Part shown: in pieces, positions 24,640 through 36,596 of the stretch
Layout: every line of letters starts with the position of its first letter
How positions within the stretch are numbered: the first letter of the stretch is position 1
Assembly: GCA_003550305.1 (NCBI GenBank)
Contig: QKYT01000033.1
Location: 184,950-242,263 of the forward strand
Direction of reading: 5' to 3'
DNA: 57,314 nt
From: Glomus cerebriforme
Taxonomy: Eukaryota > Glomeromycota > Glomeromycetes > Glomerales > Glomeraceae
The notes under the pieces: generated by a model
What the model was told of the DNA's origin: nothing
Database searches by the model: none
The model's input: only the letters and a program-made list of their open reading frames with translations
Translations under genes and position numbers: made by a program

Positions 24640-25012
24640 CTTTTATCTAACATCACATAATTTATTCATAATTGTTGATGGTTATTGTAAATCATGTATT
24701 AGGCAAAAAATCATGTATCAGGCACTAAAATCGTGTATCAGGCACTAAAAATCATGTATCAAGTATTAAAAAATTGTATATCAGGTAATATTTATTGTTA
24801 CATTTGTTTACAGTATTATATGTATTACATTGAAATATTGTTAATTATAAATAGAATAGTGCTTATAATAATGATTTATAATTATTGTTTTACTCTTTCT
24901 TTTTTTCTTTTTGTTAATTACATTTGTTTCAAAACATTCTTACAATGGCCTTTTATTTTTCTTGTTTAATAATTGCGAAGCTTTGTTAAAACCATAAGAT
25001 AACTATAAAATA
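24640..25012. other. AT-rich gap with a short direct repeat
   Basis: Near 24690-24785 the phrase 'aatcatgtatcaggcacta' is repeated about four times at 25-28 nt spacing. Otherwise no feature was recognised. Confidence 0.45.
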
Positions 25013-25260
25013 TTAAATTAAAATCAATATGCAAATTCTTTCTTTCTTTGTCCTAACACCATATATAAATTCACACATTTCCTTTTTAATTTGTTCATTA
25101 GAAGTAAGTGATTTTAATGCATATTTATAGCCAACATTTTGATGGCTTAGCCAAGAATTCAAAATATTGACCCACTTTTCGGTATATCTAATTGTATTTA
25201 ATGGCACACGGCTTTGTTGAACTTTTGTGAGTTCTTCAGCTGTAAGTTTGAAATAAAACT
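25013..25260 (-). pseudogene. N-terminal fragment of a Crypton-like (DUF3504/ZMYM-type) recombinase gene
   Basis: The minus-strand frame reads 'AEELTKVQQSRVPLNTIRYT' into 'EKWVNILNSWLSHQNVGYKY' and 'LTSNEQIKKEMCEFIYGVRT'. The 'NT..(S/Y)T.KWV.IL..W' pattern at the N-terminus, followed by an alpha-helical core-binding segment ending in 'F(V/I)YGVRTK', is what I associate with Crypton-derived DUF3504 proteins that are numerous in these fungi. Only about 80 codons remain; the catalytic Arg-His-Tyr part is absent. It is a truncated relic. Confidence 0.5.
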
Positions 25261-25989
25261 AAAAATATTATTATTATTAGTTTTGAATGTAATAATATTT
25301 ATTTATACTTTAATGTACATTAATATCAATTCACATTATTAAACTTGGTATTTTCCATTGAAAGAAATAAGTTTTTATTTAAAATTAGTCGAAAAGAAAA
25401 TTTTTATTATATAAAAGGAGTTTATTATTAAAATGAGTTTTAAAAGAATATTTTTTTTTTTAAAGAAAAATGGTATAAAAAAAGACTTGTTTCATTTAAA
25501 GAAAGTTTAAAAGTTTAGCAAGAAGAAAAGTTTAAAAAGAGATGTGATTTATTTAGAGAAATGAATAAAATCATGTGACACCTGATAAATTACTCATTCG
25601 CACTTCATGCCAAATAACTAATGCTACCCATAGGGTAGCTTGTAATATTAGAAATCAAATTGATCTACTAGTTCATGTTCCTGCGGAGTTCCAAACCAAC
25701 CAATCAAATTTGATTTATCTAATATAACAGTTATTCAGCACTTTGTGCCGAATACAAAATCTAAATAATCAAGCAACACTAGTTATAATTTGTAATGCAA
25801 TTGATTTTATTATAGAAGCATAGAATCAAGTTGAATTAAATACAATTAAAATACTCTAAATAAAAACTGGAATTATACTATCTAAAAATGATAAATTAGA
25901 TAAGAAAGGAATATAGGATGGAACAATTTAACAATTCAGTTTCAAATATTAATTATTCAGAATTTGGAAAGTGGCTCATATATTACTAT

Positions 25990-26745
25990 TGCACATAGTC
26001 TGGGAAGGAATCAAAATGTATCCTTAGTGAATTTAATGATTTTTGGTTAACAAAATATCCATTTAATTTTAATTTATATAGACAATTTAACAATGATATT
26101 TGGAGTTATTAATACTTTACTAGTGTTGCTACAAATGAATTGGAATTTGTAGCTTGCAGAATTTTTGAAATTTGTGTAAATACTGTTTCTGTTAAAAGAT
26201 TGTGGAGTTATATGGGATTTTTACAATCAAAATGCTGTAATAGACTGATAGTATATTTATAATTTTATATAGTTTATTATTGTTTATATATATAATTTAT
26301 AAATATTACTTTTCTTATATTATATAATCATCTAAAGCTCTTTTAATGAGTAAATTGCATGCTGAAATTACATATAACCATCGACTTCATAGTAAACTAT
26401 TATTTACTGAACCTTCTATTGATATTGATAATACTAATCAAGATCTCAGTAATCTAGATAATAGCATTAATAATCTGAATAATTTAGTATCAACAGAAGA
26501 GAATTATTTTGAAGAGTCAAATGATGAAACTGATGAATCTTAATTAGAGAATGAATTTGGTGAATATCTTCAGGATTGGGTAGAAATGTTAGAGGAGAAG
26601 AGAAATGTTGAATATAATGGAGATTCTGATAAGGGTAATGATAATACAACGAATATAAATAATGTTACTTATTCTACTATTGATGCAAATACTAAATGGA
26701 CATTAAAAACTCTTTTCAAAGACAATATAAATTTGCCATTTTAAT
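25990..26745 (+). pseudogene. hAT transposase C-terminal (dimerisation) fragment
   Basis: 'WLTKYPFNFNLYRQFNNDIW' is followed after two stops by 'FVACRIFEICVNTVSVKRLW' and 'SYMGFLQSKCCNRL', the hAT C-terminal dimerisation region (the usual 'L..IA..IL.IP.sSa.vER.FS' block, with Val-Lys-Arg here). After an interruption an open frame (26346-26543) starts 'MSKLHAEITYNHRLHSKLLF' and continues as an acidic tail rich in Asn, Asp and Glu to about 26745. Upstream sequence to 25600 may belong to it but is unreadable. The catalytic part is missing. Confidence 0.6.
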
Positions 26746-26749
26746 GATA

Positions 26750-27500
26750 TTTTTTTGCAAAATAAAATATTGGATTTTATCCAAGTATAAACAAGTCGTT
26801 AAACTGTAAAATAGTAAATATTTAATTACTTTATATAGTTAATATCAAATTTAATTTGGTATTATATGATCATGTTTTCAGATAAAAATGTTCAGGACAT
26901 AAAAATTTCTGGATGCGGATGCAGACTGTCCCATTCCAGACATCTAAAGTCTGTGTCTATGTTCCATGATAACACTGCCTACAGGGTATATTAGGTGGGA
27001 GATATTTTACCAGTGAGTATTATATCGAGTATATTATACAAAATTATGCACGTATACTACATATTACACAGCTGATCACAAATTTAATAAATATAAATAT
27101 CAAAAATTTTTGTAACTTTTATAACTTGTTTTTTTACCACTTATTAATTTTATTTTAAATTGAAAAAAATATTGCAAAATTGCACAAGTTAACTTCTATA
27201 ATAAACTTAAACTTTTTTTGGATATAGTACTGACTGTATATTCAGAAAACTTGTAATTACTAATTAAGGAGATTGTCCTTTTATAATAATTATCACATTC
27301 ATAAATACCTGATTTAGCAATCTTTAGAATTACAAATATTCTTATTGGCTTTATTCATTCAGGAGTGAAAAAATGTATAAATAGTATGTAAATACATTTG
27401 AAAATGATTTTAATTACTTCCCTTTATTTTATTTTTTTATTTTTAGTTTTTTTTATTCTTCATTAATTTTTCATTAATTTTCTTTCTAAGATATTGGTAT
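26750..27500. other. AT-rich spacer
   Basis: Nothing coding was found. A slightly GC-richer tract at 26880-27000 ('gttcaggacat', 'ctgtcccattccagacatct') looks like an eroded transposon terminus without an identifiable partner. Confidence 0.35.
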
Positions 27501-27511
27501 TTTATAAAAGA

Positions 27512-28990
27512 ATGGTTTATAAAAATTTTAAAGCTTATCATGCTAGTATTACAAAAAAAAAGAAACTAGTCAGCATGAAAAAAAGTTAATGATAATTGCA
27601 TATTATGAAAAGGACTATAGTAAATGATTAACAGCAGAAAAGTTTTAAATTGAACCAAAACAGCTTCATGATTGGATTAATAAGAAAGAAAAACTTATGA
27701 ATGCAGCTTCTTATATTTAAAGATTATTAAATACAAATACATGTCCTAAGTATCCACTCCTTGAAACTGAACTTATGGAATGGTTTAAAGAAACTCAAAG
27801 TCAATTAAAAACTATCACTTGTTATATGATTTAAGCTAAAGCATGCTTTTTAGTTAAAAGAACATCATACTAAATTATATATTCAGATATAGAGAATGCC
27901 AAATTTTTGTGAAAATGGATTAATGGATTTATGTTTCACTACAAATTGGTTAATAAAAAAAAATCATGGTTGCCCAACATTTTTTAGAAGATTACATGGA
28001 ACAGCAAAGTAAATTTCTATCATATGTTCTATATTGTAAAAATGAATATAATTATTCATTATTATTAATTGGCAATATGGATAAGATCCTAATGGCATTT
28101 AAATTACTAAGCAATATGATTATTGAACAATCTGAAACTAAAATAGTCTCAATTTTATCGACTGGACACGAGCATTCACATTTTACAGTTATTCTGGTAT
28201 ATATGACTAATAAAACAAACTTCTATCAGTCATCATTTTTAAACTTAAAAAAATATTATGAGAAGAATTTCCTGAAGAAGTAATAATCTGTACTAATTCC
28301 AAAGGCTGAATGAATGAAAAAGAAATGATTTAGTAGATGAAAAATATTTGGATAAACCATGCATATCGAGATAGTAATTCAAAATCTCTTTTGGTCTTAG
28401 ATTCTTTTTCTGCTTATTGAACTGATATTATGAAGAAATATTTTAATGAAAAAAAATGAATTTGACAATTATTTCTGATGGATTAAACTTCTATTTACAA
28501 TCTTTTAACATCTTATTAAATAAATCTTTTAAGGTAAAGGTAATTATTTTTTTTATTTATTTCTGTATTAATTACAATTAACTTAAATAAAACAAATTAA
28601 TAAAAAACTTCTAAATAAATTAGATATGAAATCTCTATAATTAATGAATGAATGACGCTATTAAAGATTACATATCATCTGAAAAGATTAAAAGACCCTC
28701 TTATTTACTTATAGCAAGCTAGGTAAAAGAAGATTGGAATGCTATTGACATTAGTATAATTAGACGGTCATTTAAATGTTATGGTGTTTCAAATACTATG
28801 GACAGAAGATACTTTAATTTTTAATTTTGATCAATTAGAAAGTAAAGTAAATAAAAAAGATTTTGGATGAGAAATTAAAAAAAAAAATGAATCAGATGGG
28901 AATGAAAATAAATTAGAAGATAATGATTATGAAAGTGAATCAGAAGAAAATGATAAAAGTGAATCAAAAGATAGTGATGAAAGTATAGTT
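27512..28990 (+). pseudogene. pogo/jerky-type transposase relic
   Basis: From 'MVYKNFKAYHA' at 27512 the relic shows a HTH region ('IEPKQLHDWINKKEKL', 27648-27700) and then a CENP-B-like second HTH ('PKYPLLETELMEWFKETQSQ', 27750-27810). The DDE_1 domain follows: 'LIGNMDKI' near 28068-28100, 'STGHEHSHFTVILV' near 28160, 'ICTNSKG*MNEKEMI', 'SLLVLDSFSAY' near 28390, 'LQSFNILLNKSFK' near 28495-28530, and 'KIKRPSYLLIAS.VKEDWNA' near 28685-28745. The first two Asp blocks are present, but the third, usually QPLD, reads Q-S-F-N, and stops interrupt throughout. The longest open piece is 27966-28283. Confidence 0.75.
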
Positions 28991-28997
28991 ACTTGCC

Positions 28998-29220
28998 TAA
29001 ACCTTCTCAAAATCTTACAATTAGTTTTGGCAAGATTTTACTATAATTTTATTATAGTTTTGACAAAGTTTTAGCAATTTCAGCATTTATAATAAGTTTT
29101 GGTAGGTTTTGCCTTTTGGCAAAGTTTTGCTAACTTTTTAATAAGACTTTAATATAGTTTTGGTAAAGTTTCACTTTTTAGCATTTTATCAACTTGCCTA
29201 AATTTTCTAGTTTTGGCAGA
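28998..29220. repeat. Insertion built from 'AGTTTTGGCAAAGTTTT' units
   Basis: The block starts and nearly ends with 'acttgcctaaa' (28990 and about 29192) and contains repeated variants of 'agttttggcaaagtttt'. It interrupts the acidic 3' tail of the pogo relic, whose 'gaaagtgaatcagaag' motif occurs on both sides. It is probably a small non-autonomous element. Its ends could not be paired convincingly. Confidence 0.45.
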
Positions 29221-29849
29221 CAACCTTAAATGAAAGTGAATCAGAAGATTATTATAAAAATAATGAATAATAAAATATAATTCAAGATTGGATTTATTAG
29301 TTTTAATAATTAAATAAAGAAAAGTTTTGAAAGTCTTAAATTAAATAACACAAAAATTTATTAATAACACAACAATCTATTGGTTAAATTACTAAAATAT
29401 AAATGCATAAATTAAGTTTCAATTTTAAGCCATAAAATTTTTATGCCTAATATTAAATAACAAATCATCAAATATGAATGATAAAATACTGTACTTAAAT
29501 CTATATTAATTTACCTCATTTAAAGAATTAAAATATACCTGGATCTTAATTAAAAAAATTTTTTTTACATATGATAAAATATCCGGATACACTACATAAA
29601 AGTACACTATAAGGGAGATCTTTTAATCAGTGCTATATGGTACTGATCTATATTTTTTATGATTTTTTTGTATTTTAATAGGTTATTAGAATTATTTATT
29701 AAATAAAAATTATATTTCTACTGGTAAATAAAAGTTTTTGGATTTAAAAGAAATAGTATTATTAGCTAGTATAAAATAAGTATTTGGATATAATTAATTG
29801 TAAGAACAGTTTGAATCAATAGAAATATATATATTTAAGTGATAAAGAT

Positions 29850-31460
29850 ACAGTATATTAGTAACAATCAAAACAGGAAAAGGTAAAACATTTTGTTATA
29901 CATTTAGTACATTAATTTTTAAGGAAATAATAGTAGTTATTAGTCTACTAAAGGCTTTAATAAAAAATTAATAAGTAAATACCCATTTTTGATATTATAA
30001 TTTCAAAGCTATTACTTATATTTTTTATTATTTTAATTAGCAAGAATTAATACATCTTGATATATTTTATACTTCAATATGTATATATAAATACAATATA
30101 AAGCAAAAGTGAACAAAAAAAAATATTTGAAGAAATTGCATTAGGATTTATGAAAGTAATATTTATTACTTCTGAAAAACTTTATTTAAGTAAAGAATTT
30201 TAGCATTTTATTAATAATATGTATAATCAAGTAAAAGTACAATTTATTATTAATAAAGTGCATTGTATTTTGAATTATAGTAATTTCAGATAAATTGTTA
30301 ATAAAAATATGTTACTTATATTTTAATATTCAAATCTAATAATTTTTTAAAATTACTTGGCGAAACTAAAGGATTTAGCAAATAGGTGAAATGATGAAAT
30401 GTAATAATTTGATAAAACTATATTAAAGTTTTATTAAAAATTAGTGAAACTTAATAAAAGGTGAAATCCATTAAAATTTATTATAAATGTTGAAACTAAT
30501 AAAATTCTGTGAACCTATAATAAAAATTTGGAAAAACTAAGTGTAAGATTTTAAAAAAGTTTAGATAAGCAATTCTAATTTTTTTGATAGAAAATTATAG
30601 AAAAATTTAAAATTATTAAAAAAAGAATTGGCTCACAGTTTCTATTATATTTTTGATTGCTATATGTATATATTAAAATGTTCAAAAAATTTGTAAATTT
30701 CTTAAAATATTATCAGAAACCTTTTCTATAATCCAAAACTCTTCTTTTAAATGCAAAGAAATAATAATAAAAATTTTATAAAAGAAAAGATAATTAGCAA
30801 TACTTTTTAAATAATCTTATAAATTTAATTAAAAAGCATAAAAGATAATTATTTACTATATAATAAAGTCAGGTTGTAATAATCTTTTTAAGACATTATA
30901 ACTACTACTATTTGATAATAATTTAAGTGTATATTATAAAGATTTAAATCTAAAAGCACTATGTTATATTAAAAAGATAGTAAAATTCAAATAATAATTA
31001 GGATAAATGTATTTGAAATAAGGATTAATTCACCTAATATTTATTTAATAATATATTATATAACTCCTTTAAATATGAGTAAGTAATAATAATTTACAAC
31101 TAATTGTATATATATTTAATATTTTTTATACATGTAGTAAATCTAATACAAAAAATTAAACAAGTAGGATATAATAGTAATAAAGTTAAAAGTATTATAT
31201 TTTATTTGATAAAAAAAGATTTAAAAATTAATTTTGAAACCTTGGCTAAAAATTATAAAATGTAAATATTCAAACTTAATAAATTGCAAATTTTACTTTT
31301 TAATAAATTATTTATTTCATATAATGATTTTATAAATATATTTTAATAAATAGATTTTTTAATATTCAAAATATAACTGATTAAGAATATGAATGAAAAT
31401 ATTATCTTAATATAAGAGTACATAAAATTTGTGTTGTCAAAATCAATATGAATACCAAAG
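29850..31460 (+). pseudogene. RecQ-like DNA helicase relic
   Basis: 'VTIKTGKGKTFCYTFSTLIF' at 29861 is a Walker A region in its usual RecQ setting, followed by 'IVVISLLKALI' (motif Ia, normally SPL.aLm). 'MKVIFITSEKLYL' near 30150 is the TSE-type motif, 'FIINKVHCILNYSNFR' near 30240-30290 is the eroded DEAH-type motif II (Asp and Glu lost), and 'INVFEIRINSPNIYLI' near 31003-31050 is what remains of the A.aFGMGIn.p block. Stops are frequent. Such helicase copies are repeated elsewhere in these genomes, probably carried by transposons, but no terminal repeats were found here. Confidence 0.6.
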
Positions 31461-31934
31461 TTAGATAATTAATTACTATTATTTTTAAAATAGTAATAAT
31501 GTAGACCCTCTTTATTTAAAGTATAATAATTATAGAAATTGAATAAAAAAATAGCCTATTTATGAAATTGTTAAGAAAATAAGTAAAAGTAATTGTGAAA
31601 TTCATAAAGTGATATAATGAAGGTTTTTTGTAAATTAAATACTTAAAAAAATTCAGAAGTGAGGTTTAATAGAATTAGAGATATATAAAAATAAATAAAA
31701 GCCAAAATTTGAAAATCTAAAAGAATTGGCCAATTATATACCTATAGATTTGTAATATGCAAATAACAAAAAATCTTACTTAATTATTTTTTACCAAATG
31801 CTCAAACTTTATCAGTTAGTATATTTATAACTAGAATTGTGGTTAAAACTTAAGTAAGAGTTATAGAAAATTCATGGAATTACTAAATATATAAAAAATA
31901 AAAATAAAATATTTTTTTGGATGATTTTAAACCT

Positions 31935-33545
31935 CACCAGAGGTGAATTTCACTGGAGGTTAATTTAAAAAATAATTAACCAGGAGGTGAATTTTTAAAT
32001 AATTCACCGGAGGTTAATTTCACCACATCATGTGATTTTTATTACATAATTTTATATTTATTAATTTATCAAAGAAATTTTGGTAAATTTAAGATTTATT
32101 ATAAAAATGCTTTTTTTTTATTTTGTTTAATAAATGGTTTAAAATAGAAAAAGAAACAAATAATAAAAAAAAAGAAAAAAGTAAAAAAAAATTTGCATTT
32201 GTAACTATCTATTAAACTATCAATAAAAATAACTAATGTAATTAAAGTGATGGAAAAATAAAGCTTGTATTTAATTAGTAATATATCACTTACTACATCA
32301 GAATTTAAATTATAATTAGAATTTAAAATATCAGAATTTAAATTTAAGTATCGGAGTTTGAAATTAAAGTCAGAATTCAGTCGAAGTTTGAAATGTCAGA
32401 GTTTAAAATTATTAAAAGTCAGAGTTCGCATTAGAGATTGAAATGTCAGAGTTTGAAATTATAGTTGCGTCAGAGTTTGAAATGTCAGAGTTTAAATTAT
32501 TAAAAGTCAGAGTTCGTGTCAGAGTTTGAAACGTCAGAGTTTAAAATTATAGTTGCGTCAAAGTTTGAAATTATTAAAGTCAGAGTTCACGTTAGAGTTT
32601 GAAATGTCAGAGTTTAAAATTATTAAAAGTCAGAGTTCGCATCAGAATTTGAAATGTCAGAGTTTAAAATTATAATTTGTATAGAATTTGAAATGTCAGA
32701 ATTTAAAATTATTAAAATCAAAGTTCGCGTCAGAGTTTGAAACGTCAGAGTTTAAAATGTCAGAGTTTGAAATTATAGAGTCAGAATTCACGTCAGAGTT
32801 TGAAATGTCAGAGTTTGAAATTATAATTCACGTAGAATTTGAAACATCGGAGTTTAAAATTATTAAAGTTAGAGTTCGCGTCAGAGTTTGAAACATCAGA
32901 GTTTGGAATTATAAAAGTCAGAGTTCGCGTCAGAGTTTGAAATGTCAGAGTTTGAAATTATAGAGTCAGAGTTCACGAAATATCAGAGTTTGAAATTATA
33001 GTTGCGTCGGAGTTTGAAACGTCAGAATTTGAAAATTATAAAAGTCAGAGTTCGCATCAGAGTTTAAAATGTCAGAGTTTAAATTATTAAAAGTCAGAGT
33101 TCGCGTTAAAGTTTGAAACGTCAGAGTTTAAAATTATAGAGTCAGAATTTGCGTCAGAGTTTAAAATGTCAGAGTTTGAAATTGTTAAGGTCAAAGTTAA
33201 AAATGTCAAAAATTAAAAATAAAAAAACCAACCATATAGAAAAACCAAAGAAATACAACTATTACAAACCACTATTACTTACAAGACATTAAAAAACAAT
33301 AGCATAATACTACTATTACCTACAAAATAATAAAAAGAAAGAAACAAAAAAGATATGAAAAAGAAAGAAACAAAAAAAATATGAAAAAGAAATGAAAAAG
33401 AGAAAAAACAAACCAGGTAAAAATTACTAACCAAAAATGATTAATATAAATAGGTGAAATTTAAAATATAAAAAAATGCATTATGAAAATCAAGGTGAAA
33501 TTCACCACCTGGTGAATTATTTGCAAATTAACCTTCGGTGACTGT
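31935..33545. mobile_element. Satellite-bearing segment with inverted 'TTCACC..GGTGAATTT' ends
   Basis: The left border zone (31935-32030) contains 'aggtgaatttcactggaggt' and three further variants of 'tcaccGGAGGTtaattt'. The right border zone (33490-33545) contains 'ggtgaaattcaccacctggt' and 'aattaaccttcggtgac', roughly the reverse complement of the left. Between them lies the tandem array at 32340-33190. This looks like a non-autonomous element whose middle expanded into a satellite. No target duplication or transposase is visible. Confidence 0.5.
32340..33190. repeat. Satellite array of 'GTCAGAGTTTGAAAT' monomers
   Basis: About 850 bp are built from a 15-17 nt monomer (GTCAGAGTTTGAAAT / GTCAGAGTTTAAAAT) grouped into higher-order units of 50-75 bp with 'TATTAAAAGTCAGAGTTCGC' or 'TATAGTTGC'. 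Variation between copies is mostly single A/G and C/T changes at CG and TG positions. The open frame at 32688-32891 (repeats of 'SEFEMSEFEI') is only the satellite read in one phase and is not called as a gene. Confidence 0.8.
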
Positions 33546-33963
33546 CAAATAAATTCTATTTTTTTATATTATATAATTTAAAATTTATGATAATAAAAGA
33601 ATTTAATAATATTATTTAATATACAAAAAGAAATTAAACCTTTACATATTTAGATTATATAATTATATAATTTTATATATTTATATATTAAGCTGCTAAT
33701 CTTATGAAATAAGTCAAACTAAAATATAAAAACTAGTAAAATCTATTTTTTTCATATTTACAAAAATATATATTTATATTCATAACTTTATACAAAGATT
33801 TTTAAGATTTTTTTTAAAGAATATATTTTTTAAAGGATTTTATAATTTATCCCACCCATGATGCATTGCATCCCATGTCACATGATAAAGTTTAATTTTT
33901 TTTATACTATGAATATTTGATATATATAAATATAATAATTATAACTTTTAAATAAACAAATAT

Positions 33964-34045
33964 GCTCAGTTAGTTTAGTTAGTAAAATGCTAGATAATTT
34001 TATATTTTTTATCTTAGAAATGCAGGTTTGATTCCTGCACTGGAC
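33964..34045 (+). ncRNA. tRNA-like sequence in the left TIR (degenerate)
   Basis: The segment resembles a tRNA with a short intron. It has a B-box/T-arm 'GCAGGTTTGATTCCTGC' (5-bp stem GCAGG/CCTGC), an A-box-like 'TAGTTTAGTTAGTAAAATGC', an arm formed by 'AGATAA' with 'TTATCT', and a 3' strand ACTGGAC. The 5' strand reads GCTCAGT, whereas GTCCAGT would pair fully. The inverted copy at 39080-39162 supplies complementary differences. No anticodon can be assigned, so I call it tRNA-derived and probably not a functional tRNA gene. Confidence 0.5.
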
Positions 34046-36109
34046 TTTTTTTTTAGATTTATATTATCAGTAATTCAATTATGAATATGACACGTATACG
34101 TGTTTTAATTCTATAATAAATAATAGTACATGATTAATAATTTGCAAAGAATGCAATGAAAATGATAAAGAAATTAAGTATAATTAACTTACTATTCAGT
34201 AATCATATAAAGATAAAAACAAGACTTTTGGATGTCTCATCAAAATATGTTAGATGGTAGTTATTTTGTGTCTTTAATATCTGTAAATAAAAAGTTATTT
34301 GATATTTTACATCTTAAACCTATCACTGCATATTTTAATCCAAAAATTTCTTTATTAATTTGCTAAAATAAGCACATTTTGCAACATAACTCTATACTAA
34401 ACATTATAATTCTTTTGGTAATGTTCCAGATTTTTATATTTTTTACAATATCATTATTGTTTTGCTTTATCCCCTTTTTTTTCATATAATAATTTATATC
34501 TTTTTGTACCAGCTGACCTTTCTTTACTATGTCTTACTTTTGGATTTTATAACTGGAATACCTCTGTGTTTTTTTTATCACTATCATTAGAATTTTTATC
34601 TAATACTTCATTCAATTTATTTTCATCTTCACTACTATCAAAATTAATTTTAGAATTCCAATTAGACGTAATGATTTTGATTTCTTTTGTAGGGCTTTTT
34701 GTAAAGCTTTCTTATACATTCCATAAAGATTACTATATATAAGTTTTTTATCAAAAAAATTCATTTATTCTTTAAAAAAAATCTTTCTTTTCTTTATTAT
34801 TAGGACATAGGAAGTTGTTGACAACATTATCTATAATTTTGATCATGTTGCTGAACTTACTTGCAATAATAAATGATTTATATAATGGATCCTTATCTTC
34901 TTAATACCATCAGAATGAAATTAGCCTAATATGAAACTTGGCTTCTTTTGTATTAGCATAACTTGAAAATAATGTCTGCAAACAATTTCCTTTCAAATAA
35001 TCATAAAACATTATTAGAAAATGAAAATCACATGAGTTGTAGATCATGTAATGTTACATGTTTAGTCATGAAAATTATAATAGTCATAATAGTTAGATTA
35101 GTTTAATTAGTTATGATTATTAGATTTGTTAGATTAGTTAAATTTATTTTATTAGTTATATTAATTATATTATTATATTTGTTATATTTATTATATTTAT
35201 TATAATATTTATTTTATTATTATTTATGTAATGAAGTATTCTTATAAAAAGAAGAGATTTTGGATGTAAGTTAGAACTTTAGTCTATTACCACAAACAAG
35301 GATAATAACTCAAGTTATTTAGAGTTATCTTTGTAAACAAAGAGATTAATTCTAAAATCTAATTGATACATCTATAAAATTTTTTTAATAAAAACTATAT
35401 TTTATTACTGTAAAATTATCTTGAAAGTATTCTTAATTTTGGCTTTCAGAATTATAAAAGTTAATCATAAAGCTGAAATAAACTTTTATTAACTTGAATC
35501 ACATGTAAAATTTCAGTTCTTTGCATTTGCTAAAATAATAATATAAATATAAGTGAGTCTCATTTTTTAGAAGCATAACATAATATTTAGCTTTCAATAT
35601 GTTTCTAACTATAATTTTCCATATTTTCTTGATGTTATCATAGTCACTAACTTCTAATAATTAATCTATAGTTGCTTAAGAATTTTTAGCACATTCTTCA
35701 TCATATGATTCTTTGATTACTATATCCTATTGTTTAATTAAATTTGCAGTATAATAGAGTAATTGATTGATTTCATCTCTTTGTAACTCTAAAATGGTAG
35801 GTGCAAAAAAGTTTTAACAGCATTTATTTACTTCTGTAAACAAAAAGTTTGCTTTATCTTGACTTTTTATCAAAGGTATCGCACATTTCCAATACTGATA
35901 TTTGTTTTTTTATCTTACTCATCAAGCAGTTTGCGAATTTTACTCATAAATTCGTAAAGTAAAATATCTGAGTTAAATAACATCCTCTTGATATAACCAT
36001 TTATAAATTCAATCCAATCATACCTCCTGTGAACTTAAAACTTGTGTATGAGTGTGCCTAATACTTTTTTAATTTGTACAATTCTTCAAGATAACTTCTA
36101 CTTTATGGA

Positions 36110-36596
36110 TAATTTTCCATTAGTTTTGCAAACCAATTTGAAAATATTAACTGAATAAGACTATTTCTGCAGTGATAAAAGTTTTAAATAAATTTTTCAT
36201 ATTGGTCTTCAAGAGATTTTTGAAAATTTTTATGAAGATTTTGAATAATATGAAATGCACAATAGATCAGGTAAGTGTTTATGAATACTTCTTTTATTGC
36301 AGTATTCACAGTTGGATTAGAATCTATTAAAATTATAGTCAGGTGAATACCAGTAGCTTTAAGAATCTGTTTGAACAACTAGTGATAGGAATTCTTACTT
36401 TCATCAATGAGTAAGGCATGGGTAAGAAGAATATTTTGCATATCTCTATTGAAATTCACAAAGAGTAATAAGGCCATTTCATAGCGATTTATTTTATGAA
36501 TAACATTATTATTAATAATACAATTGCTAAATTGAATCCAATCTTCTATTTATCCTAGTATCATCTATACTAAATGGATTAACATTAGTATTCTAA
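36110..36596 (-). pseudogene. MULE transposase catalytic fragment
   Basis: Minus strand: 'NVNPFSIDDTRINRRLD' (36590-36540), then frame-shifted 'LLIDESKNSYH' and 'LFKQILKATGIHLTIILIDS' into 'NPTVNTAIKEVFINTYLIYC' and 'AFHIIQNLHKNFQKSL' (36378-36184). The 'T(I/L)IDSNP...AI...FP...L.C..HI..N' pattern is the MULE domain with the second catalytic Asp. It is separated from its N-terminal half (38345-38800) by the nested minisatellite element and is disabled by stops. Further unreadable C-terminal remnants continue toward 34300. Confidence 0.65.

Noticed and set aside
32688..32891. Open frame encoding repeated 'SEFEMSEFEI' residues
   Set aside because: It is the satellite monomer read in one phase; other phases are open too and there is no unique flanking coding sequence.
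33964..34045. Functional tRNA gene
   Set aside because: The 5' acceptor strand no longer pairs fully, the anticodon loop is not definable, and an inverted copy exists within the partner TIR; it is kept only as a tRNA-like sequence.
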